Assembly (NCBI RefSeq): GCF_013409625.1
Contig: NZ_JACCBF010000001.1
Span: forward strand, 868,001 to 932,000
DNA length: 64,000 nucleotides
Source: Nocardioides kongjuensis
GTDB taxonomy: Bacteria > Actinomycetota > Actinomycetes > Propionibacteriales > Nocardioidaceae
Direction: 5' to 3'
Shown here: positions 1 through 10,406 of the stretch, piece after piece
Layout of the letters: the number at the start of each line of letters is the position of its first letter
How positions within the stretch are numbered: position 1 is the stretch's first letter
Translations under genes and position numbers: made by a program
The notes under the pieces: model-generated
What the model saw: the letters and a program-made list of their open reading frames with translations, nothing else
The model's database searches: none
Told to the model about the DNA's origin: nothing

Positions 1-1057
1 AGCAGCTCCACGCCAACCCCGAGCTCGGCTGGGAGGAGCACAGGTCCTCGCGGTGGGTCGCCGAGGCCCTCGCCGAGGTGGGCTACGACGTCACGCCGGC
101 CTACCTCGGCCTGGAGACGGCCTTCCACGCCACCATCGGCAGCGGCCCGTTCCGGCTCGGCCTGTGCGCCGAGTACGACGCCCTGCCGGGCCTGGGCCAC
201 GCGTGCGGCCACAACCTGATCTCCGCGATCACCGTCGGCACCGCCCGCGCGCTGGCCCCGCTCGCCGACGCCGCCGGCCTGACCATCGAGGTCTACGGGA
301 CCCCGGCCGAGGAGGGTGGCGGCGGCAAGATCGAGCTGCTCGAGCGCGGCGCCTTCGCCGGCCTCGACCTGGCGATGATGGCGCACCCGGCGCCGGTCGA
401 CGTCGCCGAGGCGGAGCCGTTCGCCGTGTCGCACTCGCACGTGGAGTACCGCGGCAAGGCGGCCCACGCCGCGGCGTACCCCGAGCAGGGCGTCAACGCC
501 GCCGACGCGTTCACGATCGCCCAGGTGGCGATCGGCATGCTGCGCCAGCAGCTGCCGCCGTCGGTGCGCGTGCACGGTGTGATGACCAACGGGGGAGAGG
601 CGCCCAACGCGATCCCGGCCCGCACCGAGGGCCGCTGGTACGTCCGCGCCGAGTCGCTGGCCCAGCTCGCCGAGACCGAGGACCGGGTCTGGAAGTGCTT
701 CCAGGCCGGGGCGCTGGCCACCGGTGCGAGCCTCGAGGTCACCCCCGAGAGCAAGCCGTACGCCGAGTTCCGCACCTTCGCGCCGGCCCTGGAGGCCTAC
801 CGGCGCAATGCGCAGGAGCTCGGGCGCACCTTCGACGAGACCTCGCCCGCGCGCCGGATGAACCGTGCCTCGACCGACATGGGCAACGTCTCCCAGGTCG
901 TCGACGCGATCCACCCCTACATCGGCATCAACTCGGGCACCGCGCTCAACCACCAGCCCGAGTTCGCCGCCCACTGCGTCGGCGGGGACGCCGAGAAGGC
1001 GCTCCTCGACGCGGCGACCGCGCTGGCGTGGACCGCGCTCGACGTGGCCGCGACGCG

Positions 1058-1061
<4 letters not shown>
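1..1061 (+). CDS. M20-family amidohydrolase / metallopeptidase (5' truncated)
   Basis: This gene is cut by the left edge of the window; the reading frame is open from base 3, so the true start lies outside. The visible 352 residues begin with LHANPELGWEE, the usual N-terminal stretch of M20 amidohydrolases. EYDALPGLGHACGHN, about residues 57-71 of the fragment, supplies the zinc-site region, and GTPAEEGGGGK follows, a pattern seen in the PM20D2 / aminobenzoyl-glutamate hydrolase branch. Such enzymes hydrolyse N-acyl amino acids or dipeptide-like amides in the cytoplasm. The stop overlaps the start of the aspartase gene by ATGA, so the two are translationally coupled: the hydrolase may release amino acids that the aspartase then deaminates (inference). 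An internal GTG at 78 is not the start because conserved sequence precedes it. Confidence 0.88.
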
Positions 1062-2449
<1,388 letters not shown>

Positions 2450-2475
2450 GCGCCGGGACCGGGAGGTACGGCAGG

Positions 2476-3399
2476 ATGGCCGTCATGGCGGAGGTCGGCT
2501 TCACGCTCACGCAGCTGCGGTACTTCGCCGCGGCCGCGGAGCTGGGCTCGATGACCGCGGCCTCGAAGGAGCTGATGGTCTCCCAGTCGGCCGTCTCCAC
2601 CGCGGTCGCCCAGCTGGAGAAGGAGCTCGGTGTCCAGCTGCTGCTGCGCCACCACGCCCGTGGCCTCACCCTGACCGCGGCCGGCGAGGCCTTCCAGCGC
2701 GAGCTGCGCAGCTACCTCGTCCACACCACCGAGCTCGCCGAGGTCGCCCGCTCGGCGGGCCAGGCGCTCACCGGCGACCTGACCGTCGGCTGCTTCACCA
2801 CCCTGGGCCCGTTCGAGCTGCCGCGCCTGCTGGCCGCGTGCGAGGCCGACCACCCCGGCATCCGGATCTCGGTCGTCGAGGACGAGCACGCCGCGCTCAA
2901 GCAGGCGCTGCGCTCGGGGCGGTGCGAGCTCGCCCTGATGTACGGCTACGACCTCGACGACGACATCGACCACGTCCGGGTCGGCGGCGCGCCGCCGTAC
3001 GTCCTGCTGCCGCGCGGCCACCGGCTCGCCCGGCGCAGGAAGGTCTCGTTGAGGGAGCTCGCCGACGAGCCGATGGTCCTGCTCGACCTGCCGCACAGCC
3101 GGCAGTACCTCGAGCGCCTGGTCGCCTCGGTCGGGGTGCGCCCGACCGTGCGGCACCGCACCTCCGGCTTCGAGACCGTGCGGGCGATGGTCGCCAACGG
3201 GCAGGGCTGGTCGGTCCTCAACCAGCGCCCGGCCAGCGACACGACCTACGACGGCGCCGAGGTCGTCACCCTCGAGATCGCCGACCCGGTCGAGCCGCTC
3301 GAGGTGGTCGTCGCCTCGATGAAGGACGTCCGGCTGACCGCCCGGGCTCAGGCGTTCGTGAGGTCGGCGGTCGGCGGCCGCCGCCGGCCCAGGGCGTAG
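2476..3399 (+). CDS. LysR-family transcriptional regulator
   Basis: 307 residues. The N-terminal winged helix-turn-helix (about residues 9-67, with LTQLRYFAAAAELGSMTAAS and VSQSAVSTAVAQLEKELG) is typical of LysR, and a periplasmic-binding-like effector domain follows. The ATG at 2476 has a GGAGGT ribosome site about nine bases upstream; a second ATG three codons later is possible. It lies 26 bases after the aspartase gene on the same strand and probably controls that pair or the opposite-strand symporter/amidase operon (inference). Its 3' end overlaps the converging membrane-protein gene by 52 bases. Confidence 0.9.
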   Translation: MAVMAEVGFTLTQLRYFAAAAELGSMTAASKELMVSQSAVSTAVAQLEKELGVQLLLRHHARGLTLTAAGEAFQRELRSYLVHTTELAEVARSAGQALTGDLTVGCFTTLGPFELPRLLAACEADHPGIRISVVEDEHAALKQALRSGRCELALMYGYDLDDDIDHVRVGGAPPYVLLPRGHRLARRRKVSLRELADEPMVLLDLPHSRQYLERLVASVGVRPTVRHRTSGFETVRAMVANGQGWSVLNQRPASDTTYDGAEVVTLEIADPVEPLEVVVASMKDVRLTARAQAFVRSAVGGRRRPRA

Positions 3400-3905
3400 A
3401 GCCCGAAGCCGGTCGCCAGCAGCAGCCCCAGCAGGATGCCGATCCGCTGGCCGAACTGCGCCGGGTGCGCGGCGTCGAGGGCCGCGTAGACGGCGAGGTG
3501 GTCACCGACGTACCAGAGCAGGTACGCCGTCGGCGGCGCCAGCCAGCTCAACGGGTGCCACCAGCGCACTGCGTGGTGGTTGCGGCCCACCAGGACGAAG
3601 TCGAGCACGACCAGCGACGGCGTCACGACGTGCTCGAGCAGCGACCAGGCGTGCCACAGGTTGCCGTTCTGCATCGGCACGTAGGCGAGGGCGACGAGCA
3701 CCATCAGCGTGGTCAGCGCGCCGCGCAGCCAGGGGGAGCGGGGCTCACGGACGGCCAGGCCCAGGAAGCACACCGCCACGGCGAGGTTGGAGAGCTGGGA
3801 CAGCGCGGTCCACCACACGTCGTACTCCTGCGCGGCGAGGCCCACCCCGGTCGCCGCGCTGCCGGCGACGAGCAGGCGCCAGAGCGCGACAGGGGCCGTG
3901 TTCAC
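3348..3905 (-). CDS. Pr6Pr-type integral membrane protein
   Basis: 185 residues with about six hydrophobic segments, a GTG start and a short charged C-terminus. The spacing of W, H and Y residues (for example VWWTALSQLSNL, PMQNGNLWHAWSLLEHVVTP and WHPLSWLAPPTAYLLWY) resembles the Pr6Pr / FAR-17a-AIG1-like membrane family common in actinobacteria. No catalytic role can be assigned. The GTG start lies inside the left arm of a long inverted repeat (3890-3957), and no clear ribosome-binding site precedes it, so the start is uncertain or translation is controlled by the hairpin. The gene converges on and overlaps the LysR gene. Confidence 0.7.
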   Translation of the reverse strand: MNTAPVALWRLLVAGSAATGVGLAAQEYDVWWTALSQLSNLAVAVCFLGLAVREPRSPWLRGALTTLMVLVALAYVPMQNGNLWHAWSLLEHVVTPSLVVLDFVLVGRNHHAVRWWHPLSWLAPPTAYLLWYVGDHLAVYAALDAAHPAQFGQRIGILLGLLLATGFGLYALGRRRPPTADLTNA

Positions 3906-3957
3906 CGGGGAATGGTGTCACGTTCACCATGCGTTCACCCCGTGAACACGGCCCCTG
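3890..3957. repeat. Long inverted repeat with GTTCAC motif cluster
   Basis: The arms are 3890-3910 and 3938-3957: CAGGGGCCGTGTTCAC on the left is matched perfectly by its reverse complement on the right, and four further G:C pairs follow after a one-base bulge. The loop is about 27 bases. GTTCACC recurs at 3899, 3922 and 3933, and its complement GTGAAC at 3942. The element lies just downstream of the symporter operon and covers the start of the next minus-strand gene, so it could be a terminator without a U-tract, an operator, or both. Confidence 0.7.
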
Positions 3958-3968
3958 GCCCAAGCGCT

Positions 3969-5396
3969 TCAGGCCCTCGCGGCCGTGGCGTGACGGGCGT
4001 CGGACGCCGTGGTGGGGCTGCTCCGGCGGCGGACCGCCTCGGCGACGACCAGCACCACCAGGTTCGGCGCGAGCGCGATCAGGCCGGAGTCCCAGCTGCC
4101 GATCGGGACCTCGAAGAAGGTGATCCAGGCGACCGTCACGACGCCGACGACCATGCCCAGCAGCACGGGCACCGCGCCCACGGTGACCTTGCGACGCAGC
4201 CCGATCAGGGTCGCCGGAGCCATCTGGGTGAGTCCGCCGTAGGTGAGCAGCAGCAGCGAGGCGATGTCGGAGTTCGCCAGGCCGAAGCCGAGGGACAGCA
4301 CGATCGCGCCGATCACGAAGACCGTGTTGAGCCGGAACCGGAGCGACTCGCGCACCGGCACCAGGTTGGTGGACACGAGCGAGGAGATGCCCATCGCGAT
4401 CGCTGCCGCGGGAACCATGGCGGCGGAGGCGCCGGCGATGGCGACGACGGCCACCAGCCACGACGGCAGGGTCGCGTTGGCGGTGTCGAGCAGCACGTGG
4501 TTGCCGGTCGTGTCGGGCGCGAGCGCCTGGGTGGCGGTGAGCCCGACGATGATCGGGGCGAAGAGCATCAGCTGGTAGAGCGCGAGCCACTTGTAGTTGC
4601 TGCGCAGCACCTCGCCGGACTTCGCTGCGAGGACCGGCGGCCACAGGTGGGGGAAGGTGTTGAGGCCGGCGCCGATGCTGGTGACGACCACGGCGGTCAG
4701 GAAGAACGTCGAGTCCCAGCCGGGCTGGCTGAAGTCGAGCAGCTGCGGTCCCACGCTGTGGATGTGTGCGAAGGTGTCGGGGATGCCGGCGATGCCGAAC
4801 ACGGCACCACCCAGCACGATCAGCAGCGCGGCGATCATCAAGACGTCCTTGACCACGGCGACCCGGGCGATGCCGCGGATCCCGGACCAGACCACGAAGA
4901 CCACGACGAGCAGGCTCGCGACCACCATGGACAGGCCGCGTCCCGCCTCGCTCCCCGTCGCGAGCTCGACGATGAGGCCCAGGCCGGTGATCTGCAGCTG
5001 CAGGTAGGGCAGCAGGAAGATCGCGCCGACCAGGGCGGACACCTTGCCGAGGGCCGGGCTGTTGAACCGGTCGGTGAAGAAGTCCGCCTGCGTGAGGTAG
5101 CCGCGCTCCTCGCCGAGCTGCCTGATCCGGGGAGCGACGAAGTAGAGGCCGATCGAGCAGATCGAGAGGTAGGCGAGGGCGAAGACACCCACCACCCCGC
5201 CCCCGAAGGCGATGCCGGCGAGGCCGAGGAAGCTGAACGTCGTCAGCGAGTCGCCGGCCTGGAGGAACCACGAGGTCCAGCGCGGGAAGCCACGACCGCT
5301 GACGGTCCAGTCGGCCATGGTGGTGCTGCGCCGCCCGCTCATGCCGAGGGCGCCGAGAGCGACGATGCCGATGATGATGGCGGTGGTGAGGATCAT
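3969..5396 (-). CDS. Sodium:solute symporter (SSS family)
   Basis: 475 residues with about 13 hydrophobic helices, the normal size of sodium/solute symporters. The N-terminus MILTTAIIIGIVALGALG is followed by RGFPRWTSWFLQAGDSLTTFSFLGLAG, typical of TM2 of the family, and GIRGIARVAVVKD marks the central region. The protein would import a small organic solute driven by sodium; the substrate is unknown. The ATG at 5396 overlaps the stop of the DUF3311 gene by ATGA. The operon order amidase, DUF3311, symporter suggests uptake of a compound related to the amidase substrate (inference). Confidence 0.88.
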   Translation of the reverse strand: MILTTAIIIGIVALGALGMSGRRSTTMADWTVSGRGFPRWTSWFLQAGDSLTTFSFLGLAGIAFGGGVVGVFALAYLSICSIGLYFVAPRIRQLGEERGYLTQADFFTDRFNSPALGKVSALVGAIFLLPYLQLQITGLGLIVELATGSEAGRGLSMVVASLLVVVFVVWSGIRGIARVAVVKDVLMIAALLIVLGGAVFGIAGIPDTFAHIHSVGPQLLDFSQPGWDSTFFLTAVVVTSIGAGLNTFPHLWPPVLAAKSGEVLRSNYKWLALYQLMLFAPIIVGLTATQALAPDTTGNHVLLDTANATLPSWLVAVVAIAGASAAMVPAAAIAMGISSLVSTNLVPVRESLRFRLNTVFVIGAIVLSLGFGLANSDIASLLLLTYGGLTQMAPATLIGLRRKVTVGAVPVLLGMVVGVVTVAWITFFEVPIGSWDSGLIALAPNLVVLVVAEAVRRRSSPTTASDARHATAARA

Positions 5397-5671
5397 CGCT
5401 GCTCCTCCTCGTGGCGGGCGTCCGACGCGGCGAGCTCGGCGGCGTCGACCGCCGCCCCGCCGTCGCGGCGGTAGCTCGCCTCGACGACCTGGAGGGCGAC
5501 GACGGTGCCGACGACGCACAGGGCGGTCCAGACGAGGACCGACGGCAGGCCGAACCACAGGTGGGGGCCGTTGACGAACGGCAGCAGCGGTGTGGCGAGG
5601 AAGCCGACGACCGGTACGGCGGCGATCGCGAGCCGCCGGGGGCTGGCGAGGGTGGGGATGGACGGGGTCAC
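5393..5671 (-). CDS. DUF3311-type small membrane subunit
   Basis: 92 residues with two membrane segments (about residues 13-33 and 42-62) separated by PFVNGPHLWFGLPSVLVW, the pattern of DUF3311 proteins that habitually sit beside sodium:solute symporters. The GTG start at 5671 overlaps the amidase stop (GTGA) and has a GGAGG ribosome site eight bases upstream. The stop overlaps the symporter start (ATGA), so the three genes are tightly coupled. It is presumed to be an accessory subunit of the transporter. Confidence 0.8.
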   Translation of the reverse strand: MTPSIPTLASPRRLAIAAVPVVGFLATPLLPFVNGPHLWFGLPSVLVWTALCVVGTVVALQVVEASYRRDGGAAVDAAELAASDARHEEEQR

Positions 5672-7107
5672 GAGAGGTCCTCCGGGAGGCGAGGGGTGCA
5701 ACGGCCGTGGCCGGTCGCTGCTTCGAATGTTGCGGCGATGGAGAGCAGGGTGGAGTCGGTGCGGGCCCGGGTGACGACCTGGAGGCCGACCGGGAGCCCG
5801 TCGGGCGTGAACCCCGCGGGCACCGAGATCGCGGGCACGCCCAGGGGGGTGAGCAGGTAGCTGGCGCGCATCCAGTCGAGGTAGGTCTGCTGGGCCGTGC
5901 CCTCGATGTCGGTGGGCCACGCCTGCTCGACGGGGAAGGGGGCGACCTGGCTGACCGGGGCGAGCAGGACGTCGTACTCGTCGAAGAAGCGGTGCGCGGC
6001 CCGCTGCAGCCGGGTGACCTCGGCGAACGCCTGCATGACGTCGCGGCCGGAGAGCCCCCGGCCCTGGCGGACGTTCCAGACCAGGTCGGGCTTGAGCACG
6101 TCGGGCTGCTCGTCGAGCAGGTGGCCCCACATCAGGTCGAACTCGGCGGCGCGCAGCGTGCGGAAGGCGTCGTCGGAGCCGTCGAGGTCGAGGCAGGCGT
6201 CCTCGACGTGCGCGCCGAGCTCGCTGAAGACCTTGACCGCCGGCTCGAGCACGTCGAGCACCTGGCGCTCCACCGGGACCCGGCCACCGAGCGTGGGCGC
6301 CCACGCGACGCGCAGTCCCCGCAGGTCGGCCGACGCCACCGGTGCGGAGCCGGGACGCTCGCCGTGGTGGGAGAGCGGGTCGTCGCGGTGGGGACCGGCC
6401 AGCACGGAGAGCAGCAGGGCGGTGTCGTCGACGGTGCGGCCCATCGGTCCGGAGACGGCCAGCGGGGTGAAGACGACCCCGGTGGTGGGCTCGGGCACCA
6501 GGCCCGGCGTCGGGCGCAGGCCGACCACGTTGCACATCGCGGCCGGGTTGCGCAACGACCCACCCATGTCGCTGCCGTCGGCGACCGGCTGGAAGCGCGC
6601 GGCCAGTGCCGCTGCCGCGCCACCGCTGCTGCCACCTGCCGTACGGCCGAGCGCGTAGGGGTTGTGGGTGGCGCCGAAGACCTCGTTGAACGTGTGGGAG
6701 CCGGCCGCGAACTCCGGCACGTTGGTCTTGCCCACGCGCACCGCACCGGCAGCCTGGATCCGGCGCACGACCTCGTCGTCGGCCGTCGGGACGTTGTCGG
6801 CGTGCAGCGGGGAGCCGTACGTCGTGCGCAGGCCGGCCGTGGCGTGCGTGTCCTTGAACGAGATCGGCATGCCGTGCAGCGGTGCCAGGGGAATGCCTGC
6901 CGCGCGGCGCCGCGCGGCCTCGGCGTCGGCCGCCGCGGCCGCGCGCTCGGCGCCGTCGCGGTCGAGGGTCACGATCGCGTTGACCACCGGGTTGTGCCGG
7001 TCGATCCGCTCGAGGTGGGCCGCCAGCACCTCCCGCGCGGAGAACGCGCCCTGCTGCTGGCCCTCGACCAGCTCGCGGGCGGTGGCTTCGGTCAGGTCGT
7101 CGACCAC
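5668..7107 (-). CDS. Amidase (amidase-signature family)
   Basis: 479 residues, the family's usual length. The Ser-cisSer-Lys machinery is visible: the lysine in PISFKDTHA (about residue 85), the glycine/serine-rich signature GRTAGGSSGGAAAALAA, and GSDMGGSLRNPAAMC carrying the nucleophilic serine. These enzymes hydrolyse carboxamides to acid plus ammonia. It is the first gene of a coupled operon with the DUF3311 protein and symporter, and is divergent from a tandem Lrp regulator that probably controls it. The precise amide is unknown; allophanate or indoleacetamide hydrolase activity cannot be read from the sequence. Confidence 0.88.
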   Translation of the reverse strand: MVDDLTEATARELVEGQQQGAFSAREVLAAHLERIDRHNPVVNAIVTLDRDGAERAAAAADAEAARRRAAGIPLAPLHGMPISFKDTHATAGLRTTYGSPLHADNVPTADDEVVRRIQAAGAVRVGKTNVPEFAAGSHTFNEVFGATHNPYALGRTAGGSSGGAAAALAARFQPVADGSDMGGSLRNPAAMCNVVGLRPTPGLVPEPTTGVVFTPLAVSGPMGRTVDDTALLLSVLAGPHRDDPLSHHGERPGSAPVASADLRGLRVAWAPTLGGRVPVERQVLDVLEPAVKVFSELGAHVEDACLDLDGSDDAFRTLRAAEFDLMWGHLLDEQPDVLKPDLVWNVRQGRGLSGRDVMQAFAEVTRLQRAAHRFFDEYDVLLAPVSQVAPFPVEQAWPTDIEGTAQQTYLDWMRASYLLTPLGVPAISVPAGFTPDGLPVGLQVVTRARTDSTLLSIAATFEAATGHGRCTPRLPEDLS

Positions 7108-7256
7108 GGGACTCCTCCAGAGGTGCTCGAACGGCGGGCCGGATCACCGGGTGACTCAGGCCACACTGTTGTTTGAGCCACAGTCTTTGCCATGATGGCG
7201 ATTCAGGTCAATAGATCCTGTGAAAAGAATGAAATGAGACAAATGGAGAGGGATTC
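7108..7256. promoter_or_regulatory. Divergent control region between amidase operon and Lrp regulator
   Basis: This 149-base gap is much more AT-rich than its surroundings, as expected of a divergent promoter. It contains an 11-base palindrome GCCATGATGGC at 7189-7199 and direct GCCACA repeats at about 7160 and 7178. The neighbouring regulator is an Lrp/AsnC protein, whose family often autoregulates and controls the divergent gene. The ribosome site GGAGAGGG precedes the GTG at 7257. Confidence 0.5.
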
Positions 7257-8294
7257 GTGAACAGGCGAGCCGCCCTGCCCGGTTCGCGGGGGCGGGTGCC
7301 GGATACTGGCCCGGTGTCGAGTGCCCCCCTGGACCCGTTGTCGCAGCGGATCGTCGGCGCCCTGCAGGTCGACGGGCGCGCGTCCTGGCGCAAGATCGCC
7401 GAGGTCCTCGACGAGCCCGTGCGCACCGTCGCCCGACGCGGCGCGGCGCTGCTGGAGGAACGCACCGTCCAGGTCGTCGGACTCCCGAACACCGACCCGA
7501 CCCACCTGCTGCGGATCCGTTGTCGTGCCGGTGCCACCGCGACCGTGGCGGGCGCGGTGGCGTCTCGTCGCGACACCGTCTTCGTCTACGCCCTCGGCCG
7601 GGCCCCCGAGATCGTCGTCGAGGTGATGACGCCCTACGCGACCCTCGCGGCGCTGGTGCTCGACGAGCTGCCCGCCCTCGACGGGGTCGAGGAGGTGCAG
7701 GTCGACCCGGCGCTGCTGTACTTCCGCACGATCGCGGAGTGGCTGCCCGGGCTCCTGAGCGCCGAGGAGATAGCCGGCCTCGGCGGGGTCCCGACCGCGG
7801 GGCCGTTCTCGCCGGAGACGGACTTCCGTCTCGACGACGCCGAGCGCACCCTGCTCGACGTGCTCGCCAGGGACGGACGGACCCCGCTGCAGGAGATCGC
7901 GGAGCTGCTGGGCTGCTCGGACGCGACGGCGCGACGACGCGTCGAGCAGCTCGTGGAGCGCGGGGTGCTGCGGATCCGCGCCGTCGTCGAGCCTGCACTC
8001 CTCGGCCTGCCCGTGGAGACCCTGCTGCGCGTGCGTGTCCACCCGACGAAGGTCGACGCGGTCGGTCGTGCCCTCGTCGGGTCGCCGCTCGTGCGCTACT
8101 GCGCGTTCGTCGCCGGCGAGGACCAGCTCCTCGTCGACGTGACGACCCCCGACGTCGACGGGCTCCGGGCACTGCTGGCCGACCCGACCTGGATCGGCGG
8201 CGCCGACCAGGTCGCCGCCACCCCGCTCCTGCGTGCCTACAAGCGCGGCGGCGTCCTCGTCGACCCATCGGTAGGGTCCTCGCATGAGCGCTGA
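7257..8294 (+). CDS. Tandem Lrp/AsnC-family regulator
   Basis: 345 residues, twice the size of a normal Lrp protein. It holds two helix-turn-helix units, one at about residues 24-70 (LDPLSQRIVGALQVDGRASW) and one at about residues 196-245 (LDDAERTLLDVLARDGRTPLQ), each followed by a RAM-like effector domain. Such duplicated Lrp proteins occur in actinobacteria. A GTG at 7257 with GGAGAGGG just upstream is taken as the start; a GTG at 7314 (residue 20) is an alternative that would trim a low-complexity leader. It probably senses an amino acid or amide and controls the divergent amidase operon (inference). It shares size and architecture with the regulator at 27543-28580. Confidence 0.85.
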   Translation: MNRRAALPGSRGRVPDTGPVSSAPLDPLSQRIVGALQVDGRASWRKIAEVLDEPVRTVARRGAALLEERTVQVVGLPNTDPTHLLRIRCRAGATATVAGAVASRRDTVFVYALGRAPEIVVEVMTPYATLAALVLDELPALDGVEEVQVDPALLYFRTIAEWLPGLLSAEEIAGLGGVPTAGPFSPETDFRLDDAERTLLDVLARDGRTPLQEIAELLGCSDATARRRVEQLVERGVLRIRAVVEPALLGLPVETLLRVRVHPTKVDAVGRALVGSPLVRYCAFVAGEDQLLVDVTTPDVDGLRALLADPTWIGGADQVAATPLLRAYKRGGVLVDPSVGSSHER

Positions 8295-8625
8295 CTGGCG
8301 GGCCGACACCGTCGAGAAGATCCGGTCCCTGATCGTGGCGGCGGAACCCGCCGTGGTCGAGGAGGCCAAGTGGAGGAAGGCCTCCAACCCCGACGGTGTG
8401 CCGACCTTCTCCGCCGACGGGCTGATCTGCACCGTCGAGACCTACAAGGACAAGGTCAAGACCACGTTCGCCAAGGGCGCCTCGCTCGAGGACCCGACCG
8501 GGATCTTCAACGCCAGCCTGGACGCCGGCACCCGCCGAGCGGTCGACGTGTTCGAGGGCGAGGTCATCGACGAGGACGCGTTCATCGCCCTGGTTCGCGA
8601 GGCCGTCGCGCTCAACCGCGGCTGA
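8284..8625 (+). CDS. DUF1801 (YdhG-like) protein
   Basis: 113 residues. The AEPAVVEEAKWRKASNPDGVPTF region followed by VKTTFAKGASLEDPTGIFN is characteristic of the DUF1801 fold, a small cytoplasmic alpha/beta family related to iron-chaperone-like YdhG proteins whose function is unclear. The ATG overlaps the 3' end of the Lrp gene by 11 bases. A TAGGGT hexamer at 8272-8277 ends six bases before the ATG, so a leaderless transcript of its own is plausible. Confidence 0.8.
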   Translation: MSADWRADTVEKIRSLIVAAEPAVVEEAKWRKASNPDGVPTFSADGLICTVETYKDKVKTTFAKGASLEDPTGIFNASLDAGTRRAVDVFEGEVIDEDAFIALVREAVALNRG

Positions 8626-8633
8626 CCCCCCGC

Positions 8634-10391
8634 ATGCACTTCGTCGGGATCGACCTCGCCTGGGGCGACCGAAGGCCCACCGGGCTCGCTGTCGTCGACG
8701 GCGACGGCACCCTGGTGGCGGTCGCTGCCGTGCAGGACGACGACGAGATCGTCGCCGCGCTGGCGCCGTACGTCGAAGGGGAGTGCCTGGTCGCGATCGA
8801 CGCGCCGATCGTCGTGCCCAACGCCACGGGGAACCGGCCGGCGGAGGCAGCACTCAACAAGGACTTCGCCCGCTTCGACGCCGGCGCGCACCCGTCCAAC
8901 ACCGGCAAGCCGGAGTTCCGCGACCAGCCCCGCGCCGCCCGGGTGGCGGCCCGGCTCGGGCTGGACATCAACCCGCGTTCGCGGCGACCTCGCCGGGCGA
9001 TCGAGGTCTACCCGCACCCCGCGACCGTCGCGCTGTTCCGGCTCGGCCGCACGCTGAAGTACAAGGACAAGGCCGGGCGCGACCTCGAGCAGCTGCGCGC
9101 CGAGCTGGTCGTGCTGATCGGCCTGGTCGAGGGCCTCGCCGCCGCCGAGCCGCCGCTGCACGTCGCCGTGCTGCCGGCCTGGCAGGAGCTGCGAGCCGCG
9201 GCCGAGACGGCGACCCGCAAGAGCGAGCTGCGCGTCGTCGAGGACCAGGTCGACGCCGTCGTGTGCGCCTACATCGGCCTGTTCGCCGAGCGCCGGCCCG
9301 AGCACACCACGACGTACGGCGACCTGGAGACCGGCTACATCGTGACGCCGACGCTCCCGCCCGACCTCGAGCCCACCCCGCGCCCGCGCCGCGGCGCACC
9401 GCCGCTCGACGTCGGCTCCGCCGTACGCCGCTACGCCGAGCTGCAGCCGGGCCTGCGCCCCGTCACCGAGGGCTTCGTGGCGCTGGTGACCTCGATCCTC
9501 GACGAGGCCGGCATCAACTACCTGACCGTCACCGGCCGCACGAAGTCGGTCTCGTCCTTCGCGGCGAAGGCGGCCCGCACCGTCGACGGGCGTCCGCTCT
9601 ACACCGACCCGCTGCACGAGATCACCGACCAGGTCGGCGTCCGCGTCATCACCTACGTCCACAGCGACGTCCAGGCCGTCGTCGACCTCCTCGACGACCA
9701 GGTCGTCGTCCACGACGACCGCGACCTCGGGCAGGAGACCGCGAGCGAGGGGCGGTTCGGGTACTCCAGCCGACACCTCGTCGTCGGGCTCGAGCCCGGC
9801 TCCGACGGACCGCTGCAGGGTCACCAGGCGGCGATCCAGATCCGCACCGTGCTCCAGCACGCGTGGGCGGAGTTCGAGCACGACATCCGTTACAAGGGCA
9901 GCGTCCCGCCCGAGCACGTCCTCGAGCTGGACCGCCGCTTCACCCTCGCCGCCGGTCTCCTCGAGCTCGCCGATCGCGAGTTCTCGACCATCCGCGACCT
10001 GCTGCAGGGCCCCGTGGGGCCGGCCACCAGCGGCGAGGACGAGCCGTTCGACGAGGACGACCCGCGGATCAGCCCGCGCGAGCTGGCGGCCTTCCTCGCC
10101 GGCCAGTACGCCGACGCCGGCTGGTCGCGCACCGACCACTACGCGTGGATCTCCGCGCTGCTCCTCGAGCTCGGCATCACCTCGCTCGCCGCGCTCGGCG
10201 AGACCCTCCGCTCCGTCGACGAGGACGCCCTGCGCGAGCGGATGGGCTACCGCTACCCACCGGGCGCCGTCCGCCGCCTCGACGACGCGCTGCTGTGGGC
10301 CCACGGAGACAGGTACGCCGACCTGCGCGGCAACGCGCACCGTGCGGCTGCCCTCCGGGCCAGGTGGGCGAAGATGCGCGGTGAGGACTGA
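8634..10391 (+). CDS. relZ: RelZ-like fusion: DUF429/RNase H-fold domain plus (p)ppGpp synthetase
   Basis: 585 residues in two parts. Residues 1-225 form a DUF429 domain with an RNase H-like pattern of acidic residues (D7 in VGIDLAW, D56 in AIDAP, D204 and D207 in VEDQVDAVV). Residues 260-450 form a RelA/SpoT synthetase domain with GRTKSVSSFAAKAAR, TDQVGVRVITY (D332) and IQIRTVLQHAWAEFEHDIRYKG. The C-terminal 120 residues are less conserved. This is the architecture of mycobacterial RelZ (MS_RHII-RSD), described as a dual RNase HII and alarmone synthetase. The usual E-x-Q of the synthetase motif reads A400-I-Q402, so the acidic residue implicated in catalysis is missing and synthetase activity is doubtful. 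The start at 8634 lies eight bases after the DUF1801 stop. Confidence 0.82.
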   Translation: MHFVGIDLAWGDRRPTGLAVVDGDGTLVAVAAVQDDDEIVAALAPYVEGECLVAIDAPIVVPNATGNRPAEAALNKDFARFDAGAHPSNTGKPEFRDQPRAARVAARLGLDINPRSRRPRRAIEVYPHPATVALFRLGRTLKYKDKAGRDLEQLRAELVVLIGLVEGLAAAEPPLHVAVLPAWQELRAAAETATRKSELRVVEDQVDAVVCAYIGLFAERRPEHTTTYGDLETGYIVTPTLPPDLEPTPRPRRGAPPLDVGSAVRRYAELQPGLRPVTEGFVALVTSILDEAGINYLTVTGRTKSVSSFAAKAARTVDGRPLYTDPLHEITDQVGVRVITYVHSDVQAVVDLLDDQVVVHDDRDLGQETASEGRFGYSSRHLVVGLEPGSDGPLQGHQAAIQIRTVLQHAWAEFEHDIRYKGSVPPEHVLELDRRFTLAAGLLELADREFSTIRDLLQGPVGPATSGEDEPFDEDDPRISPRELAAFLAGQYADAGWSRTDHYAWISALLLELGITSLAALGETLRSVDEDALRERMGYRYPPGAVRRLDDALLWAHGDRYADLRGNAHRAAALRARWAKMRGED

Positions 10392-10406
10392 CCGTCCGGC
10401 CGCGGC

